The notes under the pieces: model-generated
The model's input: the letters and a program-made list of their open reading frames with translations, nothing else
Database searches by the model: none
Told to the model about the DNA's origin: nothing
Assembly (NCBI GenBank): GCA_016872535.1
Contig: VGZQ01000019.1
Coordinates: 1 to 42,943, forward strand
Reading direction: 5' to 3'
Length of the DNA stretch: 42,943 nucleotides
From: Rhodospirillales bacterium
GTDB taxonomy: Bacteria > Pseudomonadota > Alphaproteobacteria > Rhodospirillales > 2-12-FULL-67-15
Position numbers and translations under genes: made by a program
Shown here: positions 1-6,653 of the stretch, one piece after another
How the letters are laid out: each line of letters opens with the position of its first letter
How positions within the stretch are numbered: position 1 is the stretch's first letter

Positions 1-33
1 CATCCCGCCGCCAGGTGCCTCGCGCCTCGCACG

Positions 34-1266
34 TCAGGCAACGACCCTCAACTGGGGTTTAGTCTCGTGGCTTCTTATGATGCTTTCAACGAGCTTCGAT
101 AGCTTTCTCAGGGCCTCCGCCTTTTCATGGCCATAGTCATGGCGGTCATAGACGCCAGCAACACCGTTGATTGCGTGACCCAGAACCCGTTCAGCCACGT
201 CGGAACGCACCCCGGCGCGGGACATCAAGCTTCTCGCCGTCCGGCGCAGGTCATGCAGGACCCAAGGCTCCAATTTGACGTCGTCCGGACTGACGCCTCG
301 GCCTGTCGCCGTTTCTCTCATAATAAGAATCATATTCCGGTCGAGATCGGCTTTGGCCTTGGAGAACCCGGAAAACGGGCTCTTTCCGTCGGTCGTGAAG
401 CAGTAAGAACCGTCCTTGGGAAGGGTTTTCAGGATTGTTTCCGCGGCCGGGGAGAGTGGCACGGTGTTCGCCCGCTTGGACTTGTAACGTTCAGCGGGGA
501 TCGTCCATTTCGTCCCCTCGATTTCCGACCAGCTGGCATTGGCGACTTCGTCCCGGCGCTGGGCGGTAAGGAGAAGAAGCCGCACAAGAGGGCCAAACAG
601 CATCGGCTGGGAGTCCTCCGTTGCCGTCCACAACGCCCGTAACTCATCATCCGTCAGGATACGTGTCCGCGCCCTCTCCCGCGGGCGGACCCGTGCCATG
701 CCGCGGACAATGGGTGATATGAACTTGTCGTCACGGGTGGCATGCCAGTTGAAGAGTCGCCGGATCTGGGCAAGAACCCGGTCGGCCATTACCGGGCCAT
801 TCTTGTCCTCGATGCCGTCGAGCAGACGGGCGATATCGGCACGGGAGATATCCCCGACGGGGCGGCTCTTCCAGGCCGGGATGACGTAGCGGTTGAAGAT
901 GCGTTCCGTTTCCTTCCAGGAACGGTTCTGCTTCATCGCGACCCGCCTGACGTAGTCGGCGGCCAACCGGTCGAAGGAAGTGAGTTTTTCATTCTGTTTC
1001 TTCTTCGTTGCTGCCAGCGGGTCATTGCCGGCGGCAATTTCGCCAAGAATGCGGAAGGCCTCCCGGCGCGCGATTTCCGGCGTCAGGGGGCCGTGCTTGC
1101 CGATGGTGATCCACTTCTGGCGATCGCCAACTCGGCTTTTGACGAAATAAGTTTTGGCTCCAGCTCGGGCACGCACCCCAAAGCCCGGTAGAGTGGCGTC
1201 CCAGAGGGTTGATCCGGGCTGCAGCTGATCGACGCGCGTCTTGGTGATTGTCGTACGGTTGTGCAT
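34..1266 (-). CDS. Tyrosine recombinase (P4-type integrase)
   Basis: Site-specific tyrosine recombinase of 410 aa that would integrate and excise a genomic island. The N-terminal ~90 residues match the arm-DNA-binding fold of P4-type integrases (GFGVRARAG, then WITIGKHGPLT). A core-binding helical region follows at ~95-190, then the catalytic domain. Catalytic residues are visible: Arg at 237/238 in TAQRRDEV, His338 and Arg341 in LHDLRR, His364 in VLGHAI and the nucleophile Tyr373 in GVYDRHDY. The set looks complete, so the enzyme is probably active. The ATG is preceded by a GGAG ribosome site. The gene starts 185 bases from a 3' tRNA-Lys fragment, so it sits at the right end of an element whose body lies left of the window. 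Confidence 0.95.
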   Translation of the reverse strand: MHNRTTITKTRVDQLQPGSTLWDATLPGFGVRARAGAKTYFVKSRVGDRQKWITIGKHGPLTPEIARREAFRILGEIAAGNDPLAATKKKQNEKLTSFDRLAADYVRRVAMKQNRSWKETERIFNRYVIPAWKSRPVGDISRADIARLLDGIEDKNGPVMADRVLAQIRRLFNWHATRDDKFISPIVRGMARVRPRERARTRILTDDELRALWTATEDSQPMLFGPLVRLLLLTAQRRDEVANASWSEIEGTKWTIPAERYKSKRANTVPLSPAAETILKTLPKDGSYCFTTDGKSPFSGFSKAKADLDRNMILIMRETATGRGVSPDDVKLEPWVLHDLRRTARSLMSRAGVRSDVAERVLGHAINGVAGVYDRHDYGHEKAEALRKLSKLVESIIRSHETKPQLRVVA

Positions 1267-1298
1267 GTGTGCTCTCCTAGACCTTCTGATGCTTCCAT

Positions 1299-1320
1299 CG
1301 GGCTACCACCGGGCTACCAC
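1299..1320. repeat. Tandem 11-bp repeat, possible integrase arm site
   Basis: Two perfect adjacent copies of CGGGCTACCAC lie between the integrase start and the tRNA fragment. P4-type integrases bind short direct repeats of this kind near their own gene. Function is inferred from position. Confidence 0.5.
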
Positions 1321-1450
1321 CAGAGAGAAAAACGTGGCGTAGGCTGGCGAAAGGAGATGTAAGCAATCTGTTGAAATGCGCTACTGAAATCAGTAGGTTG
1401 TCGCGCGCCAGCGAAAGACATCGAAAGCAAGCGAAAACCGTCCGACTTAA

Positions 1451-1495
1451 CTTTTAATCAGAGGGTCGCTGGTTCGATCCCAGCCGGGCTCACCA
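1451..1495 (+). other. attR-like site: 3' fragment of tRNA-Lys(TTT)
   Basis: These 45 bases read as the 3' part of a tRNA: anticodon loop CTTTTAA with anticodon TTT, the 3' half of the anticodon stem (TCAGA), the T stem-loop GCTGG-TTCGATC-CCAGC, the 3' acceptor strand CGGGCTC, a discriminator A and an encoded CCA-like end. No 5' half precedes it: the upstream bases do not pair with TCAGA and there is no D arm or GAGCCCG. This is what integration of an island into a tRNA gene leaves at its distal end. The intact tRNA-Lys is therefore expected beyond the left edge of the window. Confidence 0.8.
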
Positions 1496-1542
1496 AATAA
1501 ATAAATGAGTTAGGCCGTTTCACCAAAACACCCCCCAAGCTT

Positions 1543-1562
1543 TTGGTAACGGTATTGGTAAC
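1543..1562. repeat. Direct TTGGTAAC repeats outside the att site
   Basis: Two copies of TTGGTAAC with a 12-bp period. Related words recur at 2133-2140 (TTAGTAAC), 2164-2170 and 2204-2211 (TTGGTAAT). They lie on the chromosome side of the tRNA fragment, so they may be arm sites left by a second element. That reading is inference. Confidence 0.4.
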
Positions 1563-1580
1563 AAAATACAGGTTAGCGCA

Positions 1581-1610
1581 AAGAAAAGCCCCACCAAACG
1601 GGGCGGGGCT
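1581..1610 (-). terminator. Terminator-like hairpin, leftward
   Basis: On the minus strand AGCCCC (1605-1610) pairs with GGGGCT (1587-1592) and is followed by TTTCTTT. The shape is that of a rho-independent terminator for leftward transcription. No convincing leftward gene lies directly upstream of it, so it may be a leftover of a lost gene. Confidence 0.4.
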
Positions 1611-1785
1611 GTGCCCGCGTTTGTCGAGAATCTCCCCCCCCCTGGTTTCGGGCCACCTGAAGGCGGTAACGCCTGCCGACGAGTGACTGAAACCCCAGCA
1701 ACACCGCCACGCTTCACCCGTAGGGCGTGCCAATCTCGACGTTAAGTTTTTTACGGGGGTAAATTTGCGTTCATAGGAGAACACC

Positions 1786-2040
1786 ATGAACACACAAGTT
1801 TACAGCCTGATATTGCCAGAGCGGATTCCGCTGCTTCGGGTTTCCGTGATCGTCCTTAGTGTCATCGGCTTTATCGTTTTCGGTCACTACATGGCCGACT
1901 GGTCTAAGCATAAGGGCGATGGCCCCCAGTGCCTCAGGGCTGGCAGTACGCAATTCGTGGTAACGCCCGTTACTCCAGCGGTAATGACGCTTTGCAGGGG
2001 CGACGAAAACAGGGCTGGGGAATACCGGTTTCGATCATGA
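1786..2040 (+). CDS. Small single-span membrane protein, unknown
   Basis: Predicted 84-aa protein that I do not recognise. The ATG follows a good ribosome site (TAGGAGAACACC). Residues ~17-38 (RVSVIVLSVIGFIVFGHYMA) form one hydrophobic span, followed by a short soluble tail with two cysteines (CLRAG, CRGDE). Codon use and GC content are lower than in the chromosomal genes further right, as expected for mobile-element cargo. It sits between the tRNA fragment and a GTAAC-rich repeat cluster. It could be an orphan cargo gene, or not translated at all. Confidence 0.45.
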   Translation: MNTQVYSLILPERIPLLRVSVIVLSVIGFIVFGHYMADWSKHKGDGPQCLRAGSTQFVVTPVTPAVMTLCRGDENRAGEYRFRS

Positions 2041-2161
2041 AAGAAAAAACCCGCTGATAGGGCGTGACCCGCGCACCGACTTGTCCTCGTTCATAGGCAG
2101 AATCCGTTCTGGTTACGGCTTTCTTTGGGAGCTTAGTAACGAAACTTACCCGAGATGCCTG

Positions 2162-2195
2162 GTTGGTAAAGGATATGCCGGAATCCTTTACTAAC
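2162..2195. repeat. 13-bp inverted repeat (hairpin)
   Basis: GTTGGTAAAGGAT (2162-2174), an 8-base loop, then ATCCTTTACTAAC (2183-2195). The pairing is complete apart from one G-T position. There is no T-run after it, so a simple terminator is unlikely. Its arms contain the GGTAA word of the repeat cluster, which fits a recombinase-binding or attachment structure; this is inference. Confidence 0.5.
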
Positions 2196-2243
2196 GAAAA
2201 ATGTTGGTAATCGGTGTCTCGCCGCCGCCGACGGAACGGGGCG

Positions 2244-2618
2244 TCAAGGTGCGGGTGCGACCATTTCCAAACCGACCCTGAGCGCCTTGGCCAAGGCGCG
2301 GAGCGTTTCGAGCGATCCGACGCGCCGGCCGGTTTCGATTTGCGAAAGATAGACCGTGCCGATCCCGGCGGCCTTCGCCAGCGTCGCCTGGGTCATGCCG
2401 CGATGTTCGCGGAACGCCTTGATCGGGTTGGCGCCGTCGAGAATGGCGTTGACCACTTCGGCCGGGAAAGCCTCGGCCTTGCGCGCCATGGCGGCGTCGT
2501 ACAAGGCCTCGTCGGATACGCCCTCGGCGAACGGGCGCACGCGCTCCCACACGCTCCAGGGAATCACCGCGTAGGCGGGCTTGCCGTTGTCGCCGGTGAT
2601 GATCTGCGGTTTGACCAT
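2244..2618 (-). CDS. XRE-family antitoxin (HigA/RelB-like)
   Basis: 124-aa DNA-binding protein. The C-terminal half is a helix-turn-helix of the XRE/Cro type (FREHRGMTQATLAKAAGIG, then YLSQIETGRR, then LRALAKALRVGLE). The N-terminal part (IITGDNGKPAYAVIPW...) matches the extension seen in antitoxins that pair with RelE/ParE toxins. In such systems the antitoxin blocks the toxin and represses the operon. The start has a good ribosome site (TAGGAGAACGTC). The toxin lies directly upstream in the same orientation, but only as a truncated remnant, so this antitoxin may be an orphan. Confidence 0.85.
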   Translation of the reverse strand: MVKPQIITGDNGKPAYAVIPWSVWERVRPFAEGVSDEALYDAAMARKAEAFPAEVVNAILDGANPIKAFREHRGMTQATLAKAAGIGTVYLSQIETGRRVGSLETLRALAKALRVGLEMVAPAP

Positions 2619-2627
2619 GACGTTCTC

Positions 2628-2670
2628 CTAATCGTAGGCCCCGCTAATCGTAGGCCCGCTAATCATAGGC
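2628..2670. repeat. Three tandem 15-16-bp repeats at toxin end
   Basis: Three near-identical units of CTAATCGTAGGCCC(C)G sit between the toxin remnant and the antitoxin start. On the minus strand each unit reads Ala-Tyr-Asp-stop, the last codons of the toxin. The last coding bases and stop were probably copied in tandem by slippage, pushing the antitoxin ribosome site away. Confidence 0.75.
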
Positions 2671-2880
2671 TTTGCCGCGCGGGGCTATGGCCAACACGTG
2701 AACGACCAGCACGTCGCGGCGCAGACCGTAGATCACGCGCCAATCCCCGACGCGAAGCCTGTAGCCGGGGCGTCCCTTGAGCGCCTTGACGTTGTTGTTC
2801 GGCGCGAAGGGGTCGATGGCCAGGCGCTCGATCTTGGTCCGGATGGTTCGGGCCGGTCAAGAAACGCCGCCGTTCCCGTG
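2659..2880 (-). pseudogene. RelE/ParE-family toxin, N-terminally broken
   Basis: The minus strand encodes 65 residues that read as the C-terminal three quarters of a RelE-type mRNA interferase: TIRTKIERLAIDPF, NNNVKALKGRPGYRLRVGDW, RVIYGLRRDVLVVHVLAI, ending KAYD-stop. An in-frame TGA (2857-2859) directly precedes this fragment and it has no start codon. The neighbouring frame reads AAFLDRP just before it, so a one-base deletion near 2855 would join FLDRP to TIRTKIERL. Family members are ~85-95 aa; the first ~15-20 residues are missing altogether, and a 22-bp palindrome lies where they should be. It is most likely inactive. Confidence 0.7.
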
Positions 2881-2886
2881 CCCGCC

Positions 2887-2908
2887 GGGCGGATTTGCAA
2901 ATCCGCCC
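2887..2908. repeat. Perfect 22-bp palindrome
   Basis: GGGCGGATTTG is followed immediately by its exact reverse complement. It lies just upstream of the broken toxin fragment and is embedded in further GC-rich dyads (CCCGGCCGGG at ~2922-2931). It could be a short palindromic repeat element or an operator. I saw no second copy in the window. Confidence 0.7.
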
Positions 2909-2942
2909 CTCGCCGGCGCGATCCCGGCCGGGCGCGCCAATG

Positions 2943-2972
2943 TTTACATCCCCCGTGGATTGTGGATATAAG
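2943..2972 (+). promoter_or_regulatory. Candidate sigma-70 promoter for MCP-tip gene
   Basis: TTTACA at 2943-2948 and TATAAG at 2967-2972, with an 18-bp spacer, about 70 bases before the small chemoreceptor-like gene. Matches to the consensus hexamers are good for so GC-rich a context. It is not tested. Confidence 0.4.
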
Positions 2973-3040
2973 GCCGGGTCGTTTCGGCCCGATCGCGCCA
3001 CTCCATCCGACGGCCATCCACAAACGCTTAAGGATCACCG

Positions 3041-3340
3041 ATGAGCGTCGACAGCAAGCTCGCCGAAGTCCGCGCCGAGATCGAATCGCTCCAGGGCGAG
3101 ATCGAGAAAGTCGGCCGGGTGGCGCAGGAAATCGACGCCATCGCCAAGCAGACCAATCTTCTGGCCCTGAATGCCACCATCGAGGCGGCCCGCGCCGGTT
3201 CGGCCGGCAAGGGCTTCGCCGTGGTCGCGGGCGAGGTCAAGAACCTCTCCGCCCAGACCGCGCGCGCGACCAAGGAAGTGTCCGAGGTCGTCAGCACCCT
3301 GATGAACCGGGTCGACAGGCTGGCGATGCTCATCGACTGA
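3041..3340 (+). CDS. Tip-only methyl-accepting chemotaxis domain protein
   Basis: 99-aa soluble protein that is almost entirely the signalling hairpin of a chemoreceptor. Residues ~35-75 carry the signature that contacts CheA and CheW ([20 protein letters not shown], then [15 protein letters not shown]). The flanking segments (1-34 and 76-99) are short coiled-coil helices. There is no membrane span, ligand domain, HAMP domain or full methylation helix; ordinary receptors exceed 500 aa. The ATG is preceded by AAGGAT. No other chemotaxis gene is nearby. It may be a remnant, a CheA/CheW decoy or a cytoplasmic scaffold. The intact frame and start signals favour a functional gene. Confidence 0.85.
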   Translation: MSVDSKLAEVRAEIESLQGEIEKVGRVAQEIDAIAKQTNLLALNATIEAARAGSAGKGFAVVAGEVKNLSAQTARATKEVSEVVSTLMNRVDRLAMLID

Positions 3341-3507
3341 CGGCGCGACGGGCGCCGAATCGGCCGTACGGTTTTTCTTCGAACTTTTTTCCGAATGCGC
3401 GCGTCGATTTTCGCCGCGATTTGTGATGGCCGTCACTGAGCGGGCGGGCCCCTCGTGCCATGCTGGGCACGCTCGTCAAATACCCGTTGCTGATAGGGAT
3501 ATGTGAG

Positions 3508-3720
3508 ATGCCCACATTCGAAGTCGCCGTTTACAACCAAGCCGTCCGCGACAAGGTCAAGGCGGGCGAACGCCACCGCGAGCTCAACGACGATTGGGCC
3601 GACATCCATTATGTCGAGATCGAAGCCGATAACGTCTCCGCCGCCCGGCGCAAGGCGGAGGGAAAATATCCCCGCAGCCGCGGCTTCGTGATCGAGGACG
3701 TCTCCGCCCATCGGTTCTAA
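3508..3720 (+). CDS. Conserved small protein, unknown function
   Basis: 70-aa soluble protein, start chosen at MPTFEVAVYNQAVRDKVKAG after an AGGGAT ribosome site; an upstream in-frame ATG at 3460 would add a poor 16-residue leader. It is acidic and lysine-rich, with an apparent beta-alpha-beta pattern (FEVAVYNQ, then DIHYVEIEADNVSAARRKAE, then RGFVIEDV). I do not assign it a family or function. It stands alone between the MCP-tip gene and the convergent acyl-CoA synthetase. Confidence 0.7.
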   Translation: MPTFEVAVYNQAVRDKVKAGERHRELNDDWADIHYVEIEADNVSAARRKAEGKYPRSRGFVIEDVSAHRF

Positions 3721-3737
3721 GGTTCGCGCGACGCGCG

Positions 3738-5372
3738 TCACCCTTTTTCCGCCTCGCGCAATTCCTTGCGCTTGATCTTGCCGGTCGCGGTCAGCGGCAG
3801 CGATTGGCGAAACTCGATCAGGCGCGGGTATTCGTGCGGGGAGAGGCGCGTTTTGACGAACGCGCGAATGTCCTCTTCCAGCGCCGGGCCGGGGGCGTGG
3901 CCGGGCTTCAGCACGATGAAGGCCTTGACCGCCTCGGTGCGGACCGGGTCGGGCACGCCGACGGCGGCGGCCAGCGCCACCGCCGGATGGCGGATCAGGC
4001 AGTCCTCGATCTCGCCCGGGCCGATGCGGTAGCCGGCCGAGGTGATGACGTCGTCGTCGCGCCCGAGGAACCAGAGATAGCCGTCGTCGTCGCGGTGGCC
4101 TTCGTCGCCGGTCAGCAGCCAGTCGCCGACGAATTTATTTGCCGTGGCCTCGGGATTTTTCCAATAGCCGAGGAACATGACCGGGTCCGGCCGTCGCACG
4201 GCGATCTTGCCGACCGTGCCCGGCGCGACCTCGCGCCCCCGGGCGTCGACCACCGCGACCTCGTGCCCGGGCACGGCGACGCCCATGGAGCCCGGCTTGA
4301 CCGGCATCAGCGCCGCGCAGTTGGCGACCACCAGATTGCATTCGGTCTGGCCGTAGAACTCGTTGATGGTGACGCCGAACGCCGCGCGCCCCCAGTCGAG
4401 CAGCTCGGCGCCCATCGGCTCGCCGGCGCAGGCGAGGGTCCTGAGGCCCGGGCGGAAACGCTCGCGGATGTTCGCGACCTGGCGCATCAGGCGGAGCGCC
4501 GTCGGCGGCATGAAGGTGTTGCGCACGCCGTGGCGGGCCATCAGATCGACCGCCCGATCCGGGTCGTACTTGCGCGCGCGCGAGGCGAGCACCGGCACGC
4601 CGTGATGCCACGATCCCATCAGCACGTTCATCAGCCCGCCGATCCAGGCCCAATCGGCCGGCGTCCACATCAGGTCGTTCGCCTGCGGGAAAAATTCGTG
4701 CGGAAATTCGATCCCGGGCAGGTGGCCGAGCAGCGTGCGGTGCGCGTGCAGCGCGCCCTTCGGGTTGCCGGTGGTGCCCGAGGTGTAGACGATGAGCGCC
4801 GGGTCTTCGGCGGCGGTCTTGAGCGGCGCGAAATCGGGCGACGCCTTGGCCAGTTCCGCGTGCAGGTCGCGCTGGCCGGGGGTCGCGCCATCGGCGCCCG
4901 CGCCGACGGTCAATATGGCCTGCAACTCGGGCAGGCGGTCGCGGATGGCGGCGATCTTGGCGAGCCCGGCGGCGTCAGTCACCACCGCGCGCGCGCCGCT
5001 GTCCTTGAGGCGGTATTCGAGCGCGTCCTCGCCGAACAGCACGAACATGGGGATCGAGATCAATCCCGCCTTCCACGCGCCGACGTGGGCGACCGGCGTT
5101 TCCAGGGATTGGGAGAGCAGGATGCCGACCCGGTCGCCGCGCCCGAGGCCGAGGGCGAGGTAGAGATTGGCCATCCGGTTGGACAATGCGCGCACCTCGC
5201 CGAAGGTGTGGCGGGCGACGCGGCCGCTTTCGTCCTCGACGATCAGGGCGAGGCGATCGGGGTCGGCGTCCGCCCATTTATCGCAGACGTCGACGCCCAT
5301 GTTGAAGCGCTCGGGGATGTCCCAGCGCAACGCCCGGCGCACGTCGGCGTAGGTGGCGGCCTTGGTCAGCAT
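3738..5372 (-). CDS. Acyl-CoA synthetase (AMP-forming)
   Basis: 544-aa member of the ANL adenylation family, which activates a carboxylic acid with ATP and joins it to CoA. The phosphate-binding loop YTSGTTGNPKG is at ~196-206, the aromatic motif EFYGQTECN follows, then the hinge (WLLTGDEG...LWFLGRDDD) and the catalytic Lys near the C-terminus (TATGKIKRKEL). The set resembles medium-chain or aromatic acyl-CoA synthetases more than acetate enzymes; the exact substrate cannot be read. The start at MLTKAATYADV has an AGGGAGA ribosome site; the frame stays open upstream but looks unrelated. It diverges from an SDR gene 69 bases away, which suggests joint fatty-acid use. Confidence 0.92.
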   Translation of the reverse strand: MLTKAATYADVRRALRWDIPERFNMGVDVCDKWADADPDRLALIVEDESGRVARHTFGEVRALSNRMANLYLALGLGRGDRVGILLSQSLETPVAHVGAWKAGLISIPMFVLFGEDALEYRLKDSGARAVVTDAAGLAKIAAIRDRLPELQAILTVGAGADGATPGQRDLHAELAKASPDFAPLKTAAEDPALIVYTSGTTGNPKGALHAHRTLLGHLPGIEFPHEFFPQANDLMWTPADWAWIGGLMNVLMGSWHHGVPVLASRARKYDPDRAVDLMARHGVRNTFMPPTALRLMRQVANIRERFRPGLRTLACAGEPMGAELLDWGRAAFGVTINEFYGQTECNLVVANCAALMPVKPGSMGVAVPGHEVAVVDARGREVAPGTVGKIAVRRPDPVMFLGYWKNPEATANKFVGDWLLTGDEGHRDDDGYLWFLGRDDDVITSAGYRIGPGEIEDCLIRHPAVALAAAVGVPDPVRTEAVKAFIVLKPGHAPGPALEEDIRAFVKTRLSPHEYPRLIEFRQSLPLTATGKIKRKELREAEKG

Positions 5373-5441
5373 GGCGTCTCCCTGTGGCCCGGGTGCGCGT
5401 TCGTGTATGCTGAGGCGATTTTTCCGGACGGAATTTCCCGA

Positions 5442-6278
5442 ATGTTTCTCCCGGACCTCCTCCAAGGCAAGCGCATTCTGATCACCGGCGGCGGCACCGG
5501 CCTCGGCAAGAGCATGGCCGCCCGCTTCCTGGGGCTCGGCGCCGACGTGGCGATCTGCGGGCGGCGCGCGGACGTGCTCGAGGCCGCCGCCGCCGAACTG
5601 AATGCTCCGGGACGGATTGCGTGGCGGGCGCTCGACATCCGCGACGCGGACGCCGTCGAAGGCGCGATCGCGGCGTTGTGGGAGGAAAAGCCGCTCGATG
5701 CCCTGGTCAACAACGCCGCCGGCAACATTCTCGCGCGAACCGAAACCTTGTCGCACCGGGCGGTGGACGCGGTGGTCGGCACGGTGCTGCACGGGGCGGC
5801 CTACCTGACGCTCGCCTGCGGGCGGCGCTGGATCGATGCGGGACGCGCCGGCAACGTTCTCTCCATCGTCACCACCTACGCCTGGACCGGATCGGGCTAC
5901 GTGGTGCCGTCGGCCATGGCCAAGGCGGGCGTGCTGGCCATGACCCGGAGCCTCGCGGTCGAATGGGGGCCGAAGAACGTCCGCCTCAACGCCATCGCGC
6001 CGGGGCCGTTCCCGACCGAAGGCGCGTGGGAACGGCTGGTGCCGACCAAGCAACTGGAGCAAGCCTGGCGCGACCGGATTCCGCTCGGCCGTTTCGGCCG
6101 CCACGAGGAACTGACCGATCTCGCCGCCTACCTGCTCAGCGACCGTTCCGGCTACGTCACCGGCGAGGTGGTGACCATCGACGGCGGCGAGTGGCTGAAG
6201 GGCGCGGGCCAGTTCAACTTCGCGGAAACGCTGACCGACGACGACTGGGACGCGATGAAACCGAAGGGGAGGAAATAA
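5442..6278 (+). CDS. SDR oxidoreductase, 2,4-dienoyl-CoA reductase-like
   Basis: 278-aa short-chain dehydrogenase/reductase. The NADP-binding motif TGGGTGLG is at 15-22 and NNAAG at 90-94. Instead of the usual YxxxK pair, Tyr146 (TTYAWTGSG) and Lys161 (PSAMAK) are 15 residues apart. This is the arrangement of mitochondrial and peroxisomal 2,4-dienoyl-CoA reductases, which reduce dienoyl-CoA during beta-oxidation of unsaturated fatty acids. A His (GTVLHGAA, residue 117) sits where I recall those enzymes carrying an active-site Asn, so substrate or mechanism may differ. The divergent acyl-CoA synthetase supports a lipid role. Its ribosome site is weak. Confidence 0.88.
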   Translation: MFLPDLLQGKRILITGGGTGLGKSMAARFLGLGADVAICGRRADVLEAAAAELNAPGRIAWRALDIRDADAVEGAIAALWEEKPLDALVNNAAGNILARTETLSHRAVDAVVGTVLHGAAYLTLACGRRWIDAGRAGNVLSIVTTYAWTGSGYVVPSAMAKAGVLAMTRSLAVEWGPKNVRLNAIAPGPFPTEGAWERLVPTKQLEQAWRDRIPLGRFGRHEELTDLAAYLLSDRSGYVTGEVVTIDGGEWLKGAGQFNFAETLTDDDWDAMKPKGRK

Positions 6279-6314
6279 CAGCGCGCTCGAGATTCCACGC
6301 CGCGCCGTAGCGCG

Positions 6315-6653
6315 CTATTCTCCCTTGATGATCGCCTCGGCGATCGCCTGGACGCTCAGCAGCGCCTCGGGCGGGCAGTCGTCGAACTTTCGGACGTTGC
6401 GGGCTTGGTAGTCGATGGTGCGCAATTCGTTGGCGAGGATGACGCCCTTGGCTTTTCGCGCGCCGCGCACGGCGATCTCGAACGTTCCGCCCTTCGCCTT
6501 GGTGGTAAGGGGAACCACCAGCGCCAGGCCGGTGGCGACGCTGTAGGCCGCCGGAGTCAGGACAAGGGCGGCGTGGCGATCCTTCGTTTCCCGTCCGGCC
6601 TGGGGACTGAATTCGACCCAGACGATATCGCCTTTGGCGGGCGTGTACCCCAT
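6315..6653 (-). CDS. MazF-family endoribonuclease toxin
   Basis: 112-aa toxin of the MazF/PemK family, an mRNA interferase. Family motifs are GDIVWVEFSPQAGRETKDRH, then ALVLTPAAYS, GLALVVPLTTKAKG and GVILANELRTIDYQAR. The length is normal and all expected strands are present. The start ATG shares one base with the antitoxin stop (TGATG), so the two are translationally coupled; an in-frame ATG 36 bases upstream would lie inside the antitoxin gene and is less likely. Confidence 0.92.
   Translation of the reverse strand: MGYTPAKGDIVWVEFSPQAGRETKDRHAALVLTPAAYSVATGLALVVPLTTKAKGGTFEIAVRGARKAKGVILANELRTIDYQARNVRKFDDCPPEALLSVQAIAEAIIKGE

Larger units (their letters stand above)
1267..1785. other. 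Gene-free attachment region
   Basis: Non-coding stretch of 519 bases. In order it holds two tandem copies of CGGGCTACCAC (1299-1320), several GCGAAAG words (1346-1436), the tRNA-Lys 3' fragment (1451-1495), two direct copies of TTGGTAAC 12 bp apart (1543-1562), a leftward terminator-like hairpin (1581-1610) and a run of nine C (1634-1642). Composition is less GC-rich than the flanking chromosome. The direct repeats resemble integrase arm-binding sites, which is inferred from position and form only. Confidence 0.6.

Noticed and set aside
1451-1495. Complete tRNA gene
   Set aside because: Only the 3' part from the anticodon loop onward is present; no D arm or 5' acceptor strand.
1458-1793. 111-aa minus-strand frame ending in the tRNA fragment
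   Set aside because: Its C-terminus (SPAGIEPATL) is the familiar translation of a tRNA 3' end; the rest is non-coding repeat sequence.
3738-6104. 788-aa version of the acyl-CoA synthetase
   Set aside because: The extra 244 N-terminal residues overlap the divergent SDR gene and look like antisense translation; a good ribosome site precedes MLTKAATYADV.
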